Shown here piece by piece: positions 46,962 through 57,735 of a DNA stretch of 64,000 nucleotides. The stretch covers positions 1 through 64,000 of the forward strand of contig NZ_CAJYEB010000019.1 in assembly GCF_913773735.1 (NCBI RefSeq). The letters are read 5' to 3'. This DNA is from an uncultured Massilia sp. GTDB lineage: Bacteria > Pseudomonadota > Gammaproteobacteria > Burkholderiales > Burkholderiaceae_D. Numbering within the stretch: position 1 is the first letter of the stretch; each line of letters opens with the position of its first letter. The position numbers were made by a program, and so were the translations under genes. The notes under the pieces were generated by a model. It had not been told where the DNA came from. It saw nothing but the letters and a program-made list of their open reading frames with translations, and ran no database searches.

Positions 46962-48449
46962 CTACAAGGATTTGCGAAGGCTGACGGGCGGGATCTTCAG
47001 GGCCTCGCGGTACTTGGCGACGGTGCGCCGCGCGATGACCATTCCCTGTTCCCCCAACATGTCCGCAATCTTGCTGTCGGATAAAGGGTTCTTGGGGTCT
47101 TCTGCTCCTGTAAGTTGCACGATGAGAGCCCGGATCGCCGTCGAGGATGCTTCTCCTCCCGCCTCGGTGGCAACATGACTCCCGAAGAAATACTTCAACT
47201 CGAACATGCCGTGCGGGGTCAGCATGTATTTCTGAGTTGTGACTCGAGAAATTGTGCTCTCGTGTAGACCTAGTGTATCAGCTATCTCGCGCAAAACAAG
47301 GGGCCGCATGGCAACCGCGCCATGGGAGAAAAAATTGCGCTGGCGGTCCACGATCGCCTGCGCCACGCGCAGGATCGTGTCGAAGCGCTGGCGCATGTTC
47401 TTGATGAGCCACTTGGCTTCCTGCAACTGCGCATTCATCTGCGTCTCGGACTTGCCCTGCTTGAGCGCCTGCGCATACAGGCTGTTCACGCGCAGGCGCG
47501 GCATCACGTCCGGGTTCAGCTGCACGCTCCAGCCGTCCTTGGCGCGGCGCACGATCACGTCCGGCACCACGAAGTCGGACACGTCCGAGGCGAACGCCGC
47601 GCCCGGGTGCGGATTGCACTGGCGGATCACGGCCTGGGCCTCGCGCAGGTCTTCGTCGTCGCAGTCCAGCGCCTTTTTCAGCTTGTTGAACTCGCGCTGC
47701 GCGAACCAGGTCAGGTACTTCTCGACGATGACCAGCGCCATGCGCCGCGTCACCATCGGCACGCCGGGCAGGCGCCGGATCTGCAGCGCCAGGCACTCGG
47801 CCGCGCTGCGCGCGCCGACGCCGGCCGGATCGAGGCTCTGCACCAGCGCCAGCGCCGTGCGCAGCTCGTCGAACTCGATCCCGAGTTCTTCCGGCAGGCG
47901 CCCATGGATGTCGTCCAGCGATTCTTCCAGGTAGCCGTTGTCGTCCAGCGCATCGACGACCAGTTCGACCAGCGCGCAGTCGCGCGGCGCGATGCAGGTC
48001 ATGCGCACCTGTTCCATCAGGTGCTCGCGCAGCGTGACGGGGCTCGCTTCCAGCTGCGGGCGGCCGTCCTCGTCCTCGCCGCCGCCGCTCCTGGGCGCGT
48101 CGTTCCAGTCCATCTCGCCGTCGCCGGCAGGCGCATCGTCGCCGCCCGCGCCTTCGCCGCCCTCGGCCTCGGCGCCCTGCGCGCCGGACGCGCCCTCCTC
48201 CCCGCCCGGCTGCTGCGCGGGCGCCTCGCCGGACGGCGCCGGCGCGTTATTGATGGCGCCGTCGGCCAGCAGGCGCACCGAGCGGTCGAGCGGATCGTCC
48301 AGGCGTTCGAGCAGCGGATTGTCGCTCAGGACCTGTTCGATTTCCTGGTGCAGTTCGAGCGTGGACAGCTGCAGCAGGCGGATCGATTGCTGGAGTTGCG
48401 GCGTGAGCGCGAGGTGCTGGGAAGTCTTGAGTTGCAGCGTCTGTTTCAT
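46962..48449 (-). CDS. rpoN: RNA polymerase sigma-54 factor
   Basis: 495-aa sigma-54. Region I is glutamine/leucine-rich ([20 protein letters not shown]). Region II is an unusually long acidic Gly/Glu/Asp stretch (about residues 75-120). The core-binding and DNA-binding regions follow, ending with the helix-turn-helix and the RpoN box [12 protein letters not shown] (about residues 475-486). It needs enhancer-binding activators; none is in the window. It is 2 nt after lptB. Confidence 0.96.
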   Translation of the reverse strand: MKQTLQLKTSQHLALTPQLQQSIRLLQLSTLELHQEIEQVLSDNPLLERLDDPLDRSVRLLADGAINNAPAPSGEAPAQQPGGEEGASGAQGAEAEGGEGAGGDDAPAGDGEMDWNDAPRSGGGEDEDGRPQLEASPVTLREHLMEQVRMTCIAPRDCALVELVVDALDDNGYLEESLDDIHGRLPEELGIEFDELRTALALVQSLDPAGVGARSAAECLALQIRRLPGVPMVTRRMALVIVEKYLTWFAQREFNKLKKALDCDDEDLREAQAVIRQCNPHPGAAFASDVSDFVVPDVIVRRAKDGWSVQLNPDVMPRLRVNSLYAQALKQGKSETQMNAQLQEAKWLIKNMRQRFDTILRVAQAIVDRQRNFFSHGAVAMRPLVLREIADTLGLHESTISRVTTQKYMLTPHGMFELKYFFGSHVATEAGGEASSTAIRALIVQLTGAEDPKNPLSDSKIADMLGEQGMVIARRTVAKYREALKIPPVSLRKSL

Positions 48450-48451
48450 GT

Positions 48452-49228
48452 CTACATCCGGAAGTGTTCACCCAGGTAGACGCGGCGCACGGACTCGTTG
48501 GCGATGATGTCGTCGGGACGGCCCGATGCCAGCACCGCGCCCTGGTTGATGATGTAGGCGCGGTCGCAGATGCCGAGCGTCTCGCGGACGTTGTGGTCGG
48601 TGATCAGGACGCCGATGCCGCGCTCCTTCAGGAAGCGCACGATGCGCTGGATCTCGATCACGGCGATCGGATCCACGCCGGCGAACGGCTCGTCCAGCAG
48701 CACGAAGCGCGGGTTGGTGGCCAGCGCGCGCGCGATCTCGACGCGGCGCCGTTCGCCGCCCGACAGCGACAGCGCCGGGTTCTCGCGCAGCTTCTCGATC
48801 TGCAGCTCGGTGAGCAGTTCGTCGAGGCGCTCCGCGATGCGCGTCTTGGTCAGCGGCTTGCCGTCCTCGCGCTGCAGTTCCAGCACGGCGCGGATGTTTT
48901 CCTCGACGGTCAGCTTGCGGAACACCGAGGCTTCCTGCGGCAGGTAGGACAGGCCCAGCAGCGCGCGCCGGTGGATCGGCAGGCTCGTCACGTCGTCGCC
49001 GTCGATGTCGATGCTGCCGGCATCCGACGTGACCAGGCCCACGATCATGTAGAACGAGGTGGTCTTGCCGGCGCCGTTCGGCCCCAGCAGGCCGACCACC
49101 TCGCCGCAGGCGACGTCGAGCGAGACGTCGCGCACGACCAGGCGCTTGCCGTAGCTCTTCTGCAGGCCCTTGACGACCAGGGTGCTGCCCGCGCGGGCGA
49201 CGGGGGTGGTGTCTGCGCGCACCTCCAT
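48452..49228 (-). CDS. lptB: LPS export ABC transporter ATP-binding protein
   Basis: 258-aa ATPase powering LPS extraction with LptFG. Walker A is GPNGAGKTT, signature LSGGERRR, Walker [14 protein letters not shown], and the H-loop His is in ITDHNVRE. The start at 49228 (MEVRADTTP) shares a base with the lptA stop (TGATG). The N-terminus has about 15 residues more than E. coli LptB, so a later start is possible. Confidence 0.95.
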   Translation of the reverse strand: MEVRADTTPVARAGSTLVVKGLQKSYGKRLVVRDVSLDVACGEVVGLLGPNGAGKTTSFYMIVGLVTSDAGSIDIDGDDVTSLPIHRRALLGLSYLPQEASVFRKLTVEENIRAVLELQREDGKPLTKTRIAERLDELLTELQIEKLRENPALSLSGGERRRVEIARALATNPRFVLLDEPFAGVDPIAVIEIQRIVRFLKERGIGVLITDHNVRETLGICDRAYIINQGAVLASGRPDDIIANESVRRVYLGEHFRM

Positions 49229-49839
49229 CACTGCTTCCCTGCCGCCGGTTGTGCGGCCGATTGTGCGGCCGGTTGTGCCGCGGACGCGGCCGGCGCATTG
49301 GCTGCCGGCTGGGCGCGGCGCGGCGCCAGCGTGATGCTGCCGCGGCCCTGGCCCTTGACGTCGGCGCCGCTCGGGTCGTTGCGGCCCACCAGCACTTCGC
49401 GGCGGCTGTCGTAGGAGATGAACTCGCTGTCCATCGCCTGCGTGACCTTCTGGCCCTCGAGCTGCTTGATGACGGCCTTCGAGAACAGCTTGACCAGGTC
49501 GGCGCGCTCGTCGTACTCGATGCGCTGGGCCTGGCCCTCGGCCCACAGGTCGGGGCCGCCGTCGCGCTTCTGGCGGAAGGTGGCGATCTTGCCCGGCGCG
49601 GCGGTCAGGATGAAGGTGCGGAAGCCATCCGGCGCCTCCTTGACCTCGGCGCGGTCGGATTTCAGGATCATCGTGCCGCGGGTGATCACGACGTCGCCGA
49701 CGGCGACGTAGTTCTGCGTCACCTGGTCGACGTGGGAGTCCTTGAAGTCGATCGTGATCGGCTTGAGCGCGTCCGCCTTCTCGGCCGAGGCGGCCAGCGG
49801 CACCAGCAGGAAGATGGCGGCGGCGAGTAATTTGTTCAT
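49228..49839 (-). CDS. lptA: LPS transport periplasmic protein LptA
   Basis: 203-aa periplasmic bridge protein carrying LPS from LptC to LptD. Signal peptide [19 protein letters not shown]; OstA-like beta-jellyroll repeats ([38 protein letters not shown]). The C-terminal Ala/Gln tail ([17 protein letters not shown]) is longer than usual. RBS GAGGA. Confidence 0.92.
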   Translation of the reverse strand: MNKLLAAAIFLLVPLAASAEKADALKPITIDFKDSHVDQVTQNYVAVGDVVITRGTMILKSDRAEVKEAPDGFRTFILTAAPGKIATFRQKRDGGPDLWAEGQAQRIEYDERADLVKLFSKAVIKQLEGQKVTQAMDSEFISYDSRREVLVGRNDPSGADVKGQGRGSITLAPRRAQPAANAPAASAAQPAAQSAAQPAAGKQ

Positions 49840-49862
49840 GGTTGTCCTCAGTAAGAGTGGCG

Positions 49863-50471
49863 TCAGCGCGCCTGGCGCGGCGGATAGGTCGCCCGTCCCT
49901 GGCCGAACCGGGCCTGCTGGGTCGCGTTGTTGACCGTCGCGCCGACGGCGTCGATCGTCGCGCTGCCCAGCGTCATCTGCACCGGCTTGTCGGTCCTGGC
50001 GATCTCGTCGTCCGTCAGGATCGTCATCGCCTCGGTGCGGATGTGCAGCGCCTGGCTGGTGCCGCTGGCCGGGCGCCGGATGTCGACGTTGCCGGTCAAC
50101 TCGATGCGGTTCTGGTTCTGGTCGACCAGCGCGTGGTTCGCGGTGGTGGTCATCGGCGGCTTGTCGACCGCCAGGCTCTGCACCACCGGCTTCTCGATCT
50201 CGGAGCTGTTGTCGGCCGGGCGGTGGGTCAGGCGCTCGCCCGAGATCACGTAGCGCGGCTTGCCGTCCACCGACATGCGCACGAAGCTGAAGTTGTCGAC
50301 GATGTAGTCCGGATCGTTGTTCAGGTTGACGCGCGCGTCGTCGGCCTGCCCCTCCATCACCTGCACCAGCCAGAAGCTGCCGAACGCGCAGAACACGGCG
50401 AGCAGCATCAGGCCGAGCAGGCGCCAGCGGTGGGCGGTGCGCTTGTACGGGGCGCGGGCCATGGCGCTCAT
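49863..50471 (-). CDS. lptC: LPS export system protein LptC
   Basis: 202-aa bitopic inner-membrane protein accepting LPS from LptB2FG. One N-terminal membrane anchor ([20 protein letters not shown], about residues 15-34), then a periplasmic beta-jellyroll ([28 protein letters not shown] in pieces). The start ([10 protein letters not shown]) overlaps the kdsC stop by 4 nt. Confidence 0.9.
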   Translation of the reverse strand: MSAMARAPYKRTAHRWRLLGLMLLAVFCAFGSFWLVQVMEGQADDARVNLNNDPDYIVDNFSFVRMSVDGKPRYVISGERLTHRPADNSSEIEKPVVQSLAVDKPPMTTTANHALVDQNQNRIELTGNVDIRRPASGTSQALHIRTEAMTILTDDEIARTDKPVQMTLGSATIDAVGATVNNATQQARFGQGRATYPPRQAR

Positions 50472-50998
50472 CCGAAATACGGCGCGAGCGCCCGTTCGTA
50501 GGTGCCCTGGGCGCGCATCACCATGTCGCACACCTCGCGCACGGCGCCGCGCCCGCCCGGGTTGCGCGTCACGTAGTGGGCGCGGTGCTGCACTTCCGGA
50601 TGGCCGCTCGGCACCGTGACGGCGAAGCCCACGCGCGTGAGCAGCGGCAGGTCGATCACGTCGTCGCCGATGTAGCCGCACTCCTCGGCCGCGACGCCGG
50701 TCTGCGCGAGCAGTTTGGCGAACGCCAGGCGCTTGTCGTGCTGGCCCTGGAACACGTGGGTGATCCCGAGGTCGGCCGCGCGCCTGACCACGATCGGCGA
50801 CGTGCGCGCGCTGATGATGGCGGTGCGCACGCCGGTGCGGTTGAGCAGCTGGATGCCGAGGCCGTCCAGCACGAAGAAGGTCTTGGCGACCTCGCCGTCC
50901 GGGCCGTAGGTCAGGCTGCCGTCGGTGAGCACGCCGTCGACGTCGAAGATCATGACTTTCACGCGCGCCGCGCGTTCCATGTGGGCCAGTGGCGTCAT
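50468..50998 (-). CDS. kdsC: 3-deoxy-D-manno-octulosonate 8-phosphate phosphatase
   Basis: 176-aa HAD-family tetrameric C0-type phosphatase giving free KDO for LPS. Motif I is DVDGVLTDG (about residues 19-27), motif II is AIISAR, and motif III/IV is YIGDDVIDLPLL. The start shares a base with the kdsD stop and the stop overlaps lptC, so the block is tightly coupled. Confidence 0.95.
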   Translation of the reverse strand: MTPLAHMERAARVKVMIFDVDGVLTDGSLTYGPDGEVAKTFFVLDGLGIQLLNRTGVRTAIISARTSPIVVRRAADLGITHVFQGQHDKRLAFAKLLAQTGVAAEECGYIGDDVIDLPLLTRVGFAVTVPSGHPEVQHRAHYVTRNPGGRGAVREVCDMVMRAQGTYERALAPYFG

Positions 50999-51996
50999 CA
51001 GATCACCTTGGCGCGCGTGAGGTCGTGGATGTGCAGCGCGCCCACCAGCCGGTCGTCGGCATCCGTCACCAGCATCTGGTTGATGCGGAATTCCTCCATC
51101 ACGGCGACGGCGTCGACGGCCAGCTGGTCCGGCTGGATGCGGCGCGGATTCGCGTGCATCACGTCGCGGATCACGACCGCGGAAAAATCCTGGGCCTTGG
51201 CGATCAGGCGGCGCAGGTCGCCGTCGGTGAACACGCCGACCGGACGGCCGTCGGCATCCACCACGGCGGTCATGCCCATGCCCTTCTGCGAGATTTCCAG
51301 CAGCGCGTCGATCAGCAGCGTGTCCGGCGCGACCGCCGGCACGGCGTCGCCGCTGCGCATCACGTCGCGCACGCGGGTCAGCAGGCGCCGGCCCAGCGCG
51401 CCGCCCGGGTGCGACAGCGCGAAGTCTTCCGACTTGAAGCCGCGCAGTTCGAGCAGGGCCACGGCCAGCGCGTCGCCCAGCGCCAGCGTGACGGTGGTGC
51501 TGGCGGTGGGCGCCAGGTTCAGCGGGCAGGCTTCCTTGTCGACGGCGACGTCCAGGTGCACGTCGGCGGCCTGCGCCAGGCGCGACTCCGGCTTGCCGGT
51601 CATGGCGATCACGGGCACGCCCATGCGCTTGACGGCCGGGATCACGACGGCCAGCTCGCTGCTTTCGCCGGAATACGAGATGGCGATCATCACGTCCTGC
51701 GGCGTGACCATGCCGAGGTCGCCGTGCGCCGCCTCGGCCGGGTGCAGGAACAGCGCCGGCGTGCCGGTCGAGGCCAGCGTGGCCGCGATCTTGCGCCCGA
51801 TGTGACCCGATTTGCCGATGCCGGAGACCACCACGCGGCCCTGGCAGGCCAGCATCAGCGCGATCGCGCGCGGCACGCTGTCGTCGGCGCCCAGGCGGGC
51901 CGACAGCTTGCGGATCGCCTCGCCCTCGATGTCCAGCGCCTCGCGGGCCAGTTCCAGGGCGGTGCGCGCCTGGGACTCGTCAAAACTTGTCAACAT
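50998..51996 (-). CDS. kdsD: D-arabinose 5-phosphate isomerase (KdsD)
   Basis: 332-aa enzyme making arabinose 5-phosphate, the first committed step to KDO. An N-terminal SIS sugar-isomerase domain (VVVSGIGKSGHIGRKIAATLAS; SYSGESSELA) is followed by two CBS domains (VRDVMRSGDAVPAV; IRDVMHANPRRIQPDQL). A -10 TATACT lies at 52032-52027, so an ATG at 52020 would be leaderless; I favour the ATG at 51996 (MLTSFDESQ). First gene of the LPS unit running to hpf. Confidence 0.92.
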   Translation of the reverse strand: MLTSFDESQARTALELAREALDIEGEAIRKLSARLGADDSVPRAIALMLACQGRVVVSGIGKSGHIGRKIAATLASTGTPALFLHPAEAAHGDLGMVTPQDVMIAISYSGESSELAVVIPAVKRMGVPVIAMTGKPESRLAQAADVHLDVAVDKEACPLNLAPTASTTVTLALGDALAVALLELRGFKSEDFALSHPGGALGRRLLTRVRDVMRSGDAVPAVAPDTLLIDALLEISQKGMGMTAVVDADGRPVGVFTDGDLRRLIAKAQDFSAVVIRDVMHANPRRIQPDQLAVDAVAVMEEFRINQMLVTDADDRLVGALHIHDLTRAKVI

Positions 51997-52026
51997 TATT
52001 TTTTCATGGGTTACACTCATAGACAA

Positions 52027-52032
52027 AGTATA
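52027..52032 (-). promoter_or_regulatory. -10 box of the kdsD-to-hpf unit
   Basis: TATACT on the minus strand, 5/6 match, 30 nt before the favoured kdsD start. The -35 region is not convincing. Confidence 0.45.
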
Positions 52033-52108
52033 GCCGAATTAGGAAAGCAAGAAACTTGCCAGTCGTAACATACAACACCCTTGACAGGCCCCGGCCTTTG
52101 ACGACCGC

Positions 52109-54091
52109 ATGACATCCGGCCTCGAACTCACCCTCCTGCTGCTGGGCAGCGCCGTCCTCGGCGTGGTCGCGTTCCGGATGCTGCACCTGCCGCCCATGCT
52201 GGGCTACCTGGCGGTGGGCGTGCTGATCGGCCCGAACGCCCTGAACCTGGCCGACAACGGCCCCACCACCCACGCGCTGGCCGAGTTCGGCGTCGTGTTC
52301 CTGATGTTCTCGATCGGCCTCGAATTCTCCCTCGGGCAGCTCAAGGCGATGCGCCGCCTGGTGTTCGGCCTCGGGCTGGCCCAGGTGGGGCTGACCATCG
52401 CCGCCACCATCGCGGTGTCGTTCCTGACGCGCTACCTGCCGCCGGCGCTGCACGTGGGCTGGCAGGCCGCGCTGGCGCTGGGCGGCGCGCTGGCCATGTC
52501 GTCCACGGCCATCGTGGTCAAGCTGCTGACCGAGCGCCTGGAGCTCGAAAGCGAGCACGGACGCCGCATCATCGGCATCCTGCTGTTCCAGGACCTGGCC
52601 GTGGTGCCGCTGCTGATCCTGATCCCCTCGCTGGCCAAGCCGGCCGAGGAACTGGCGATGACGCTGGCCTGGGCCGGCCTGAAGGCGGCCGCGGTGCTGG
52701 CGCTGCTGCTGTTCTTCGGCCAGAAGCTGATGCGCCAGTGGTTCACCGTCGTCGTCAAGCGCCGCTCGCAGGAACTGTTCATGCTGAACCTGCTGCTGGT
52801 GACGCTGGGCGCGGCCTGGATCACCGAGCACGCCGGCCTGTCGATGGCGCTGGGCGCCTTCGTCGCCGGCATGCTGATCTCCGAGACCCAGTACAAGCAC
52901 CAGGTCGAGGAAGACATCAAGCCCTTCCGCGACGTGCTGCTCGGCCTGTTCTTCATCACCATCGGCATGCTGCTCAACCTGCAGCTGGTGCTGCAGCACT
53001 GGTGGATCGTGCTGCTGCTGCTGGTGGTGCCGGTGCTGCTCAAGTTCGCGCTGATCGCGCTGCTGGCCAAGGTCTTCGGCTCCTCCGACGGCATCGCCAT
53101 GCGCACCGGCCTGGGCCTGGCGCAGGCCGGCGAGTTCGGCTTCGTGCTGCTGAACCTCGCGTCCGACTCGAAGCTGATCGACCCGTTCGTGATCCAGCTG
53201 GTGCTGGCCTCGATGGTGCTGTCGATGCTGGCCGCGCCCTTCATCATCGCCAACATGGACAAGCTGGCGATGCTGGTCGCGTCCAACGAATGGATGCTGC
53301 AGTCGCTGCAGCTGACGCAGCTGGCCAGCCGCACGATGAAGGCGCAGAAGCACGTGATCATCGCCGGCTTCGGGCGCAGCGGCCAGAGCCTGGCCACGCT
53401 GCTGTCCGAGGAAAAGCTGCCGTGGTACGCGCTCGACCTGGACCCGGAGCGGGTGCAGGAGGCGCGCAGCGCCGGCATCGACGTGTCGTACGGCGACTGC
53501 ACGCGCCGCGAGGCGCTGATCGCGGCCGGCATCAACCGCGCCAGCGCCCTCGTCATCACCTTCGCCGACACGCGCCTGGCGCTGAAGGTGCTGCACCTGG
53601 TGCACGAGCTGGCGCCGGAACTGCAGGTCATCGTGCGCGCCCACGACGATACCGAACTCGACATGCTGAAGCAGGCCGGGGCCACCGAGGTCGTGCCGGA
53701 AGCGCTGGAGTCGAGCCTGATGCTGGCCTCGCACGCGCTGGTGGCGATGGGCGTGCCGCTGCGCCGCGTGGTGCACCGCGTGCAGGCCGCGCGCGACGAG
53801 CGCTACGCCTCGCTGCGCGGCTACTTCCACGGCGCCAGCGACGCCGCCGACGACGAGGCGGCCGGGATGCACCTGCACTCGGTGACGCTGAAGGACGATG
53901 CCGACGCGGTCGGCCGGCGCCTGATGGAGCTGGAACTGGAAGGCATGGGCGCCCAGGTCACGGCCGTGCGGCGCGGCGCCACGCGCTTCGCGCCCGATGC
54001 GCAGACCGAACTGCGGGCCGGCGACGTGGTGGTCCTGCGCGGCACGGGCGACGCCGTCAGCCGCGCCGAAGGGCGCCTGGCGCGGACGTAG
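52109..54091 (+). CDS. Monovalent cation:proton antiporter-2 family protein (KefB/YbaL-like)
   Basis: 660-aa inner-membrane antiporter. Residues 1 to about 380 form the CPA2 exchanger with about 12 membrane segments (VFLMFSIGLEFSLGQLK; the NhaA-type core). Next is a TrkA-N (RCK) NAD-binding domain (HVIIAGFGRSGQSLATLL, about 412-430) and a C-terminal TrkA-C domain (TLKDDADAVGRRLMELEL). K+/H+ or Na+/H+ exchange is likely; gating ligand unknown. Divergent from kdsD, a common betaproteobacterial adjacency. Confidence 0.9.
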   Translation: MTSGLELTLLLLGSAVLGVVAFRMLHLPPMLGYLAVGVLIGPNALNLADNGPTTHALAEFGVVFLMFSIGLEFSLGQLKAMRRLVFGLGLAQVGLTIAATIAVSFLTRYLPPALHVGWQAALALGGALAMSSTAIVVKLLTERLELESEHGRRIIGILLFQDLAVVPLLILIPSLAKPAEELAMTLAWAGLKAAAVLALLLFFGQKLMRQWFTVVVKRRSQELFMLNLLLVTLGAAWITEHAGLSMALGAFVAGMLISETQYKHQVEEDIKPFRDVLLGLFFITIGMLLNLQLVLQHWWIVLLLLVVPVLLKFALIALLAKVFGSSDGIAMRTGLGLAQAGEFGFVLLNLASDSKLIDPFVIQLVLASMVLSMLAAPFIIANMDKLAMLVASNEWMLQSLQLTQLASRTMKAQKHVIIAGFGRSGQSLATLLSEEKLPWYALDLDPERVQEARSAGIDVSYGDCTRREALIAAGINRASALVITFADTRLALKVLHLVHELAPELQVIVRAHDDTELDMLKQAGATEVVPEALESSLMLASHALVAMGVPLRRVVHRVQAARDERYASLRGYFHGASDAADDEAAGMHLHSVTLKDDADAVGRRLMELELEGMGAQVTAVRRGATRFAPDAQTELRAGDVVVLRGTGDAVSRAEGRLART

Positions 54092-54144
54092 GTGCGCTCC
54101 CCGAGCGCACCGGGCGTCGCCGCGTCTCCGCGTCGCAGATCCGG

Positions 54145-54804
54145 TTACGCGGCGGCGGCCACCGTGAACCGCGCCCGCACGTGGCGCGGCCGCTCGATCT
54201 CGTCGACGATGGCCACCGCCAGGTCGGCCACCGAGATGCCGGCGGGCCGCTCGCCGTCCATCAAGAGCGCATCGGCACCGACGCGATAGGCGCCGCTGCG
54301 CTCCCCCGGCGCCAGCATGGCCGGCGGGCTCAGGAAGGTCCAGTCGAGCGCGGTATTGGCCTGCAGCTCGGCCAGGGCGTCGCGCGCCGCCTGCGCGCCC
54401 GGCACGATGTTCGGCGGAACGTGGTCGGTGAATTGCGGCGTGTCGACCAGCTGCACGCCGGGCGCCACGAACAGGCTGCCGGCGCCGCCGACCACCAGCA
54501 GGCGGCGCACGCCCGCGGCCTCGACGCCGCGCGCGATCGCGCGGCTGCCTTCCATGAATTTCGCGTACAGCCCGGGAGCGTCCCAGCCCGGATTGAAGGC
54601 CGAGACCACGGCATCGTGGCCGCGCACGGCCTGCGCCACCGCGTCCGGGTCGGTGGCGTCGAGCGCGCGCGGCGCCAGCTGCGCGCGCGCTTCCAGACGG
54701 TCCGGGTTGCGCACCAGCGCAGTGACGTCGTGGCCGCGCGCCAGCAGTTCGGTCAGGACGGCGGCGCCGACGAATCCGGTGGCGCCGATCAGGGCGATCT
54801 TCAT
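54145..54804 (-). CDS. NAD(P)H-binding, atypical SDR family protein
   Basis: 219-aa Rossmann-fold protein of the YwnB-like NAD(P)H-binding group. The cofactor loop is IGATGFVGAAVL (residues 6-17), with VTALVRNPDRL and LLVVGGAGSLF. These lack the catalytic YxxxK and often act as flavin reductases or sensors. It is divergent from a LysR gene with 99 nt between, so it is the probable target. Confidence 0.85.
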   Translation of the reverse strand: MKIALIGATGFVGAAVLTELLARGHDVTALVRNPDRLEARAQLAPRALDATDPDAVAQAVRGHDAVVSAFNPGWDAPGLYAKFMEGSRAIARGVEAAGVRRLLVVGGAGSLFVAPGVQLVDTPQFTDHVPPNIVPGAQAARDALAELQANTALDWTFLSPPAMLAPGERSGAYRVGADALLMDGERPAGISVADLAVAIVDEIERPRHVRARFTVAAAA

Positions 54805-54816
54805 GTGTACTCCATG

Positions 54817-54838
54817 GCATGGTTGAAAGCACCCATGC
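54817..54838. promoter_or_regulatory. Inverted repeat in the SDR/LysR divergent region
   Basis: GCATGG (54817-54822), 10 nt, CCATGC (54833-54838). Size and position suit a LysR-type operator; it is 13-34 nt before the SDR start. Confidence 0.35.
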
Positions 54839-54903
54839 TATTGGCTTCACGATCGCCCGATAAGTCCCCTAGAATGGCAAGGACCTTGAAGCGGGACTTA
54901 ACG

Positions 54904-55821
54904 ATGGATGAATTGAAACCACTGGCCATTTTTGCCGAGACCGTGGACGCCGGCTCCATGAGCGCGGCCGCGCGCCGGCTCGGCATGAGCGCCTCCGCGG
55001 TCAGCCAGGCGATCCGCGCGCTCGAGCGCCAGGGCGGCGTCACGCTGCTGCACCGTTCGACCCGCAAGCTGGCGCTGACCGAGGCGGGCCAGCGCTACTA
55101 CCCGCACTGCCGGCGCATGCTGGAAGCGGCGCGCGCCGCGGCCGATGCGCTGCGCCAGGCGCGCGACGCGCCCACCGGCGAACTGCGGGTGGCGGCGCCG
55201 GTCGGCTTCGCGGGCCACATCGCGCAGGCGCTGGCGCCGCTGCTGGCGGACGCGCCGCTGCTGCGCCTGCGCCTGCTGCTCGACGACGCGATGATCGACC
55301 TGATCGGCGCGCGCATCGACGTCGCGCTCCGCGTCGGCCGCCTGGCCGACACCAACTGGATCGCGCGCCGCCTGTGCGACTTCGACAGCCTGCTGTGCGC
55401 CGCGCCGGCCTACCTGGAACGCCACGGCACGCCCGCCGGCCCGCGCGAGCTGGACGCGCACCAGTGGCTGGCGCTGGAGCGCGCCGGCCACGCCGGCGGC
55501 GCGCAGGCGGTGACGCTGGAACTGGAGCTGCGCGCGGAGGATGGACGGCGCGAGCGCGCGACGGCGCAGGCGCGCATCGTCAGCAACAACCAGGTCGCGC
55601 TGCAGCAGATGTGCGAACAGGGGCTGGGGATCGCGCGCCTGGCGCGCGTGGATGCCGAGCCGGCGCTGCGCCAGGGCCTCCTGGTGCCGGTGCTGCCGGC
55701 ATGGCGCCCGGCCAGCCTGCCGGTGTGGGCGCTGACGCCGCGGCGCGACGGCGAGGAAGCCAAGGTGCGCGCGGCGCTGGCGCACCTGAAGCGCCACTTC
55801 GGCGCGGCGGGCGGCGATTGA
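54904..55821 (+). CDS. LysR family transcriptional regulator
   Basis: 305-aa regulator. Winged helix-turn-helix at residues 1-60 (FAETVDAGSMSAAARRLGMS, ASAVSQAIRALERQGGVTLL in pieces) and a LysR substrate-binding domain from about residue 90. It looks like the CrgA/AaeR-like group. Divergent from the NAD(P)H-binding gene, which it most likely controls. The RBS is weak. Confidence 0.9.
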   Translation: MDELKPLAIFAETVDAGSMSAAARRLGMSASAVSQAIRALERQGGVTLLHRSTRKLALTEAGQRYYPHCRRMLEAARAAADALRQARDAPTGELRVAAPVGFAGHIAQALAPLLADAPLLRLRLLLDDAMIDLIGARIDVALRVGRLADTNWIARRLCDFDSLLCAAPAYLERHGTPAGPRELDAHQWLALERAGHAGGAQAVTLELELRAEDGRRERATAQARIVSNNQVALQQMCEQGLGIARLARVDAEPALRQGLLVPVLPAWRPASLPVWALTPRRDGEEAKVRAALAHLKRHFGAAGGD

Positions 55822-55825
55822 ACGC

Positions 55826-55846
55826 GTGGACGGGGGACCCGTCCAC
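55826..55846. repeat. Dispersed hairpin repeat, copy 4
   Basis: GTGGACGGG - GGA - CCCGTCCAC, a perfect 9-bp stem, then CCTGCA. It is 4 nt after the LysR stop codon. The opening AACGCGTGGACGG is shared with the copy at 7231. Confidence 0.75.
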
Positions 55847-55875
55847 CCTGCATATCCGGGGGCGCGGTCGCCCGG

Positions 55876-56994
<1,119 letters not shown>

Positions 56995-57117
56995 TGGTTG
57001 TTCCCCTTCAGCAATTACCCTAACATTACGCCAAGTCCGGCGGCTTGCAAACGAAAACCGCCGCCGGCGTTGTCGCGACGTCAGATCCGCCTGCGACGGC
57101 TTTGCCGTCTTGTCAAC

Positions 57118-57735
57118 TCAACCGTGCGGCGGCATGCCGTGCCAGGCCCGCAGCGCGGCCTCCAGGATCGGCGGCGACAGCATGTGCACGGCGCGCGGCA
57201 CCAGTTCCAGCCGCACCGGCACGCCGAGCGCCTCCAGGCGCCGCGCGGCCTGCTCGCTGTGCGCGACCGGCATGATGCCGTCCATGCGCCCGTGCACGAG
57301 GCCGACCGCGGCCCCGGACTCCCAGCGCGCCGGCAGCGGCGCGAAGCGGCCGGCGATGGCCAGCACCTGGCCGGCCAGCCGCTCGCGCGCGCACGCCGCC
57401 AGCGCCATGATCGCGCCCTGCGAAAAGCCGGCCAGCACCGTTCGTTCCGGCTTGACGCCGTGCGCGCGCTGCAGCGCGCGCACCGTGGCGGCGAAGGCCG
57501 GCAGCGCGGCGTCGATGCGCGCCGGACGATTCTCTTCCGTGATGCCGTCCACCGAGAACCACTGGTGGCCGCGCGGCCCCAGGTCGTACGCGTGGGCCGC
57601 GGGCGGCGCCGCAATGCGCGCGTGCGGGTGCGCGGCGGCGATCCGCTCGCCCAGCGGCGCCATGTCGGCCGGCACGCCGCCCACGCCGTGCAGCAGGACG
57701 ACCAGTTGCGGCGCGCGCGCGGGCTGCGATGCCAT
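57118..57735 (-). CDS. Carboxylesterase/phospholipase family protein (YpfH-like)
   Basis: 205-aa alpha/beta hydrolase of the PF02230 group. VVLLHGVGG (oxyanion loop, about residue 13), nucleophile in AGFSQGAIM (about 116), Asp in HGRMDGIMP (about 160) and His in PRAVHML (about 191). It has the size of E. coli YpfH. Its start shares a base with the MOSC stop. The substrate is unknown. Confidence 0.87.
   Translation of the reverse strand: MASQPARAPQLVVLLHGVGGVPADMAPLGERIAAAHPHARIAAPPAAHAYDLGPRGHQWFSVDGITEENRPARIDAALPAFAATVRALQRAHGVKPERTVLAGFSQGAIMALAACARERLAGQVLAIAGRFAPLPARWESGAAVGLVHGRMDGIMPVAHSEQAARRLEALGVPVRLELVPRAVHMLSPPILEAALRAWHGMPPHG

Noticed and set aside
52004..54850. Minus-strand open frame of 948 codons opposite the antiporter
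   Set aside because: Composition is Gln/His/Arg repeats typical of an antisense frame; the plus-strand CPA2 protein is unambiguous.
57036..57110. GC hairpins between the diguanylate cyclase and YpfH as terminators or repeats
   Set aside because: Stems are present but no T-run on either strand and no match to the dispersed families.
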